Part shown: positions 5,374 through 6,715 of the stretch, piece by piece
Position numbering within the stretch: the first letter of the stretch is position 1
Layout of the letters: each line of letters starts with the position of its first letter
NCBI GenBank assembly: GCA_024636405.1
Contig: JAGXHC010000277.1
Span: 1-6,715 of the forward strand
Length of the DNA stretch: 6,715 nucleotides
Direction: 5' to 3'
DNA from: Sulfitobacter sp.
GTDB lineage: Bacteria; Pseudomonadota; Alphaproteobacteria; Rhodobacterales; Rhodobacteraceae
Made by a program: the position numbers and the translations under genes
Notes under the pieces: generated by a model
What the model saw: only the letters and a program-made list of their open reading frames with translations
Databases searched by the model: none
What the model was told of the DNA's origin: nothing

Positions 5374-6675
5374 TTAGTCGTTCAGTTTGCGCAGTCTGGC
5401 AGTGACCGACAGGCCGTGCGCCTCGAGCCCCTCCGAGGCGGCCAGCCGTTCGGCGGCGGGACCAATGGCACGCAGGGCGGCGGGCGACATCTGGGTCAGT
5501 GTGGTGCGTTTCATGAAATCCAGCACCGAAAGCCCGGACGAGAAGCGGGCCGAGCGGGCCGTCGGCAGGACGTGATTGGGACCGCCGACATAATCGCCAA
5601 TGGCTTCGGGGGTCCATTGGCCCAGAAAGATGGCGCCGGCGTGGGTGATCTGCGCGCTCAGCCCGGCGGGATCGGCGACGCAAAGTTCCAGATGTTCAGG
5701 CGCGATGCGATTGCTGAGGGCGGCGGCGGTGGCAAGGTCCGGCACGGTGATGATGGCGCCGTTGTCGCGCCAGCTGGCCCCGGCGATGGCGCGGCGTTCG
5801 AGGGTTTCGAGCCGCTTGTCCACGGCAGCGGCCACGGCACGGCCAAAGCCGGGATCGGTGGTGATCAGGATGCTCTGCGCGCTTTCGTCGTGTTCGGCCT
5901 GGCTGAGCAGATCAAGCGCGATCCAGTCGGGGTCATTGTCGGCATCCGCGATCACCAAAATCTCGGAGGGGCCTGCGATCATGTCGATGCCGACCTTGCC
6001 AAAAACGCGGCGTTTGGCGGCGGCAACATAGGCGTTGCCGGGGCCGGTGATCTTGTCCACCGGGGGGATCGTTGCGGTGCCGTAGGCCAGCGCCGCGACG
6101 GCCTGGGCGCCGCCGATGCGGTAAATCTCATCCACGCCGGCGATCTTTGCGGCCAGCAGCACGGCGGGGTTCAGCACGCCGTCCGGCGTCGGTACGACCA
6201 TCGCCAGACGCGGCACGCCTGCGACCTTGGCCGGGACCGCGTTCATCAGGACGGAGGACGGATAGCTTGCCAGTCCGCCCGGCACATAGAGCCCTGCCGC
6301 GGAAACCGGTGTCCAGCGCCAGCCCAGCGTCGCCCCGTCGGGGTCGGTCCATTCGGCATCTGCGGGCATCTGGCGCGCGTGGTAGGCGCGGATGCGGTCG
6401 GCGGCAAGTTGCAGCGCCGTGCGGTCTGCGGCGGGCACGGCGTCTGCTGCCTGTGCGATTTCATCAGCGGAGATGCGCAGGGTGTCGGGCGTCAGGGTGA
6501 CGCGGTCAAATTTTGCGGTCAGGTCGATGACGGCGGCATCGCCGCGCGCGCGCACGTCTGCGATGATGTCTGCAACGGTGGCGTCCACATCGGGGCTGTC
6601 CTCGCGTTTGGCATTGAGCAGGGTGGCGAAGGCAGGTTCAAAATCGGGTGCTGAAGCGTCGAGCGTGACGGGCAT
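5374..6675 (-). CDS. hisD: Histidinol dehydrogenase
   Basis: A complete 433-residue histidinol dehydrogenase (EC 1.1.1.23), the cytoplasmic zinc enzyme that oxidises L-histidinol to L-histidine in two NAD+-dependent steps via histidinal, ending histidine synthesis. Length is normal for the family. Visible signatures are GLYVPGG (128-134), GGAQAVAALAYGT (188-200), KITGPGN (208-214), IDMIAGPSEI (230-239) and DLLSQAEHDE (255-264). The zinc ligands expected from the E. coli enzyme are all present: Gln259, His262, Asp361 in GDYVGGPNHVLPT, and His420 in EAHGLSV. The catalytic Glu/His pair is Glu327-His328 in IAPEHLE. The start at 6675 is supported by AGGAG 9 bases upstream. It is a lone his gene here; no other histidine genes lie within the window, as is common where the pathway is dispersed. 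Confidence 0.98.
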   Translation of the reverse strand: MPVTLDASAPDFEPAFATLLNAKREDSPDVDATVADIIADVRARGDAAVIDLTAKFDRVTLTPDTLRISADEIAQAADAVPAADRTALQLAADRIRAYHARQMPADAEWTDPDGATLGWRWTPVSAAGLYVPGGLASYPSSVLMNAVPAKVAGVPRLAMVVPTPDGVLNPAVLLAAKIAGVDEIYRIGGAQAVAALAYGTATIPPVDKITGPGNAYVAAAKRRVFGKVGIDMIAGPSEILVIADADNDPDWIALDLLSQAEHDESAQSILITTDPGFGRAVAAAVDKRLETLERRAIAGASWRDNGAIITVPDLATAAALSNRIAPEHLELCVADPAGLSAQITHAGAIFLGQWTPEAIGDYVGGPNHVLPTARSARFSSGLSVLDFMKRTTLTQMSPAALRAIGPAAERLAASEGLEAHGLSVTARLRKLND

Positions 6676-6684
6676 GGTGGGGTG

Positions 6685-6689
6685 CTCCT
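6685..6689 (-). promoter_or_regulatory. Ribosome binding site of hisD
   Basis: AGGAG on the minus strand, 9 bases before the ATG at 6675, within CAGGAGCACCCCACC. It is one of only two strong Shine-Dalgarno sequences in the window (the other serves the Hint gene) and supports the annotated start. Confidence 0.7.
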
Positions 6690-6701
6690 GAAAGGGTCGA
6701 T

Positions 6702-6715
6702 GCCTCCGGCGGGGA
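6702..6715. repeat. GC-rich motif GCCTCCGGCGGGGA at the window edge
   Basis: The sequence GCCTCCGGCGGGGA, cut by the end of the window, lies between hisD and whatever gene precedes it. I recall this kind of GCCTCCGGCGGGG motif as a frequent element after genes in Rhodobacteraceae genomes. Only one copy is in this window, so its repeated nature cannot be shown here. Confidence 0.3.

Noticed and set aside
5416..6654. A 412-codon plus-strand open frame opposite hisD
   Set aside because: It is Gly/Arg/His/Ala-rich and lies fully antisense to a hisD gene with all catalytic and zinc-binding residues intact.
1..6715. CRISPR array, insertion sequence, integrase or rRNA/tRNA genes
   Set aside because: No regularly spaced direct repeats, transposase or recombinase motifs, or structural RNA signatures were seen on either strand.

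Overview
The window looks like chromosomal DNA of a marine or soil alphaproteobacterium of the Rhodobacterales (Rhodobacteraceae, roseobacter-like). Three things point there: mostly high GC with GC-rich third codon positions, a Hint-domain protein, UPF0262 protein and small lipoprotein of types I associate with that group, and the cluster hisD - UPF0262 - low-molecular-weight phosphatase. The assignment rests on recognising protein families by eye; no database search was run.

Layout. Bases 1-893 (minus) hold the N-terminal half of the translational GTPase LepA (EF4), cut by the window edge and preceded by a promoter-like pair placed so close that the mRNA could be leaderless. Bases 958-2271 (plus) hold a divergent orphan gene that is visibly poorer in GC than its flanks. 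It encodes an Ala-rich N-terminus, a Trp-rich module and a coiled coil, and is the most likely acquired gene here. Bases 2272-2604 are non-coding, with small inverted repeats, one good -10-like hexamer and a compact set of competing hairpins over the next ribosome binding site. Bases 2605-3675 (plus) encode a beta-rich protein with a C-terminal Hint (Hedgehog/intein-like) autoprocessing domain. Bases 3780-4145 (plus) encode a small four-cysteine lipoprotein with its own promoter-like sequence and a leader hairpin.

From 4168 to 6675 everything is on the minus strand: hisD (histidinol dehydrogenase, last two steps of histidine synthesis), a 261-base gap, a UPF0262 protein, then directly abutting it (TGA followed by ATG) a low-molecular-weight tyrosine-phosphatase-type protein with an unusual P-loop. 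The last two are probably translationally coupled. The phosphatase converges with the lipoprotein gene across only 22 bases.

Most of the window is ordinary core genome. I do not see a convincing new multi-gene system. The items most worth a second look are the low-GC Trp-module orphan, the folded ribosome binding site of the Hint gene, the Hint protein itself, and the variant phosphatase P-loop.
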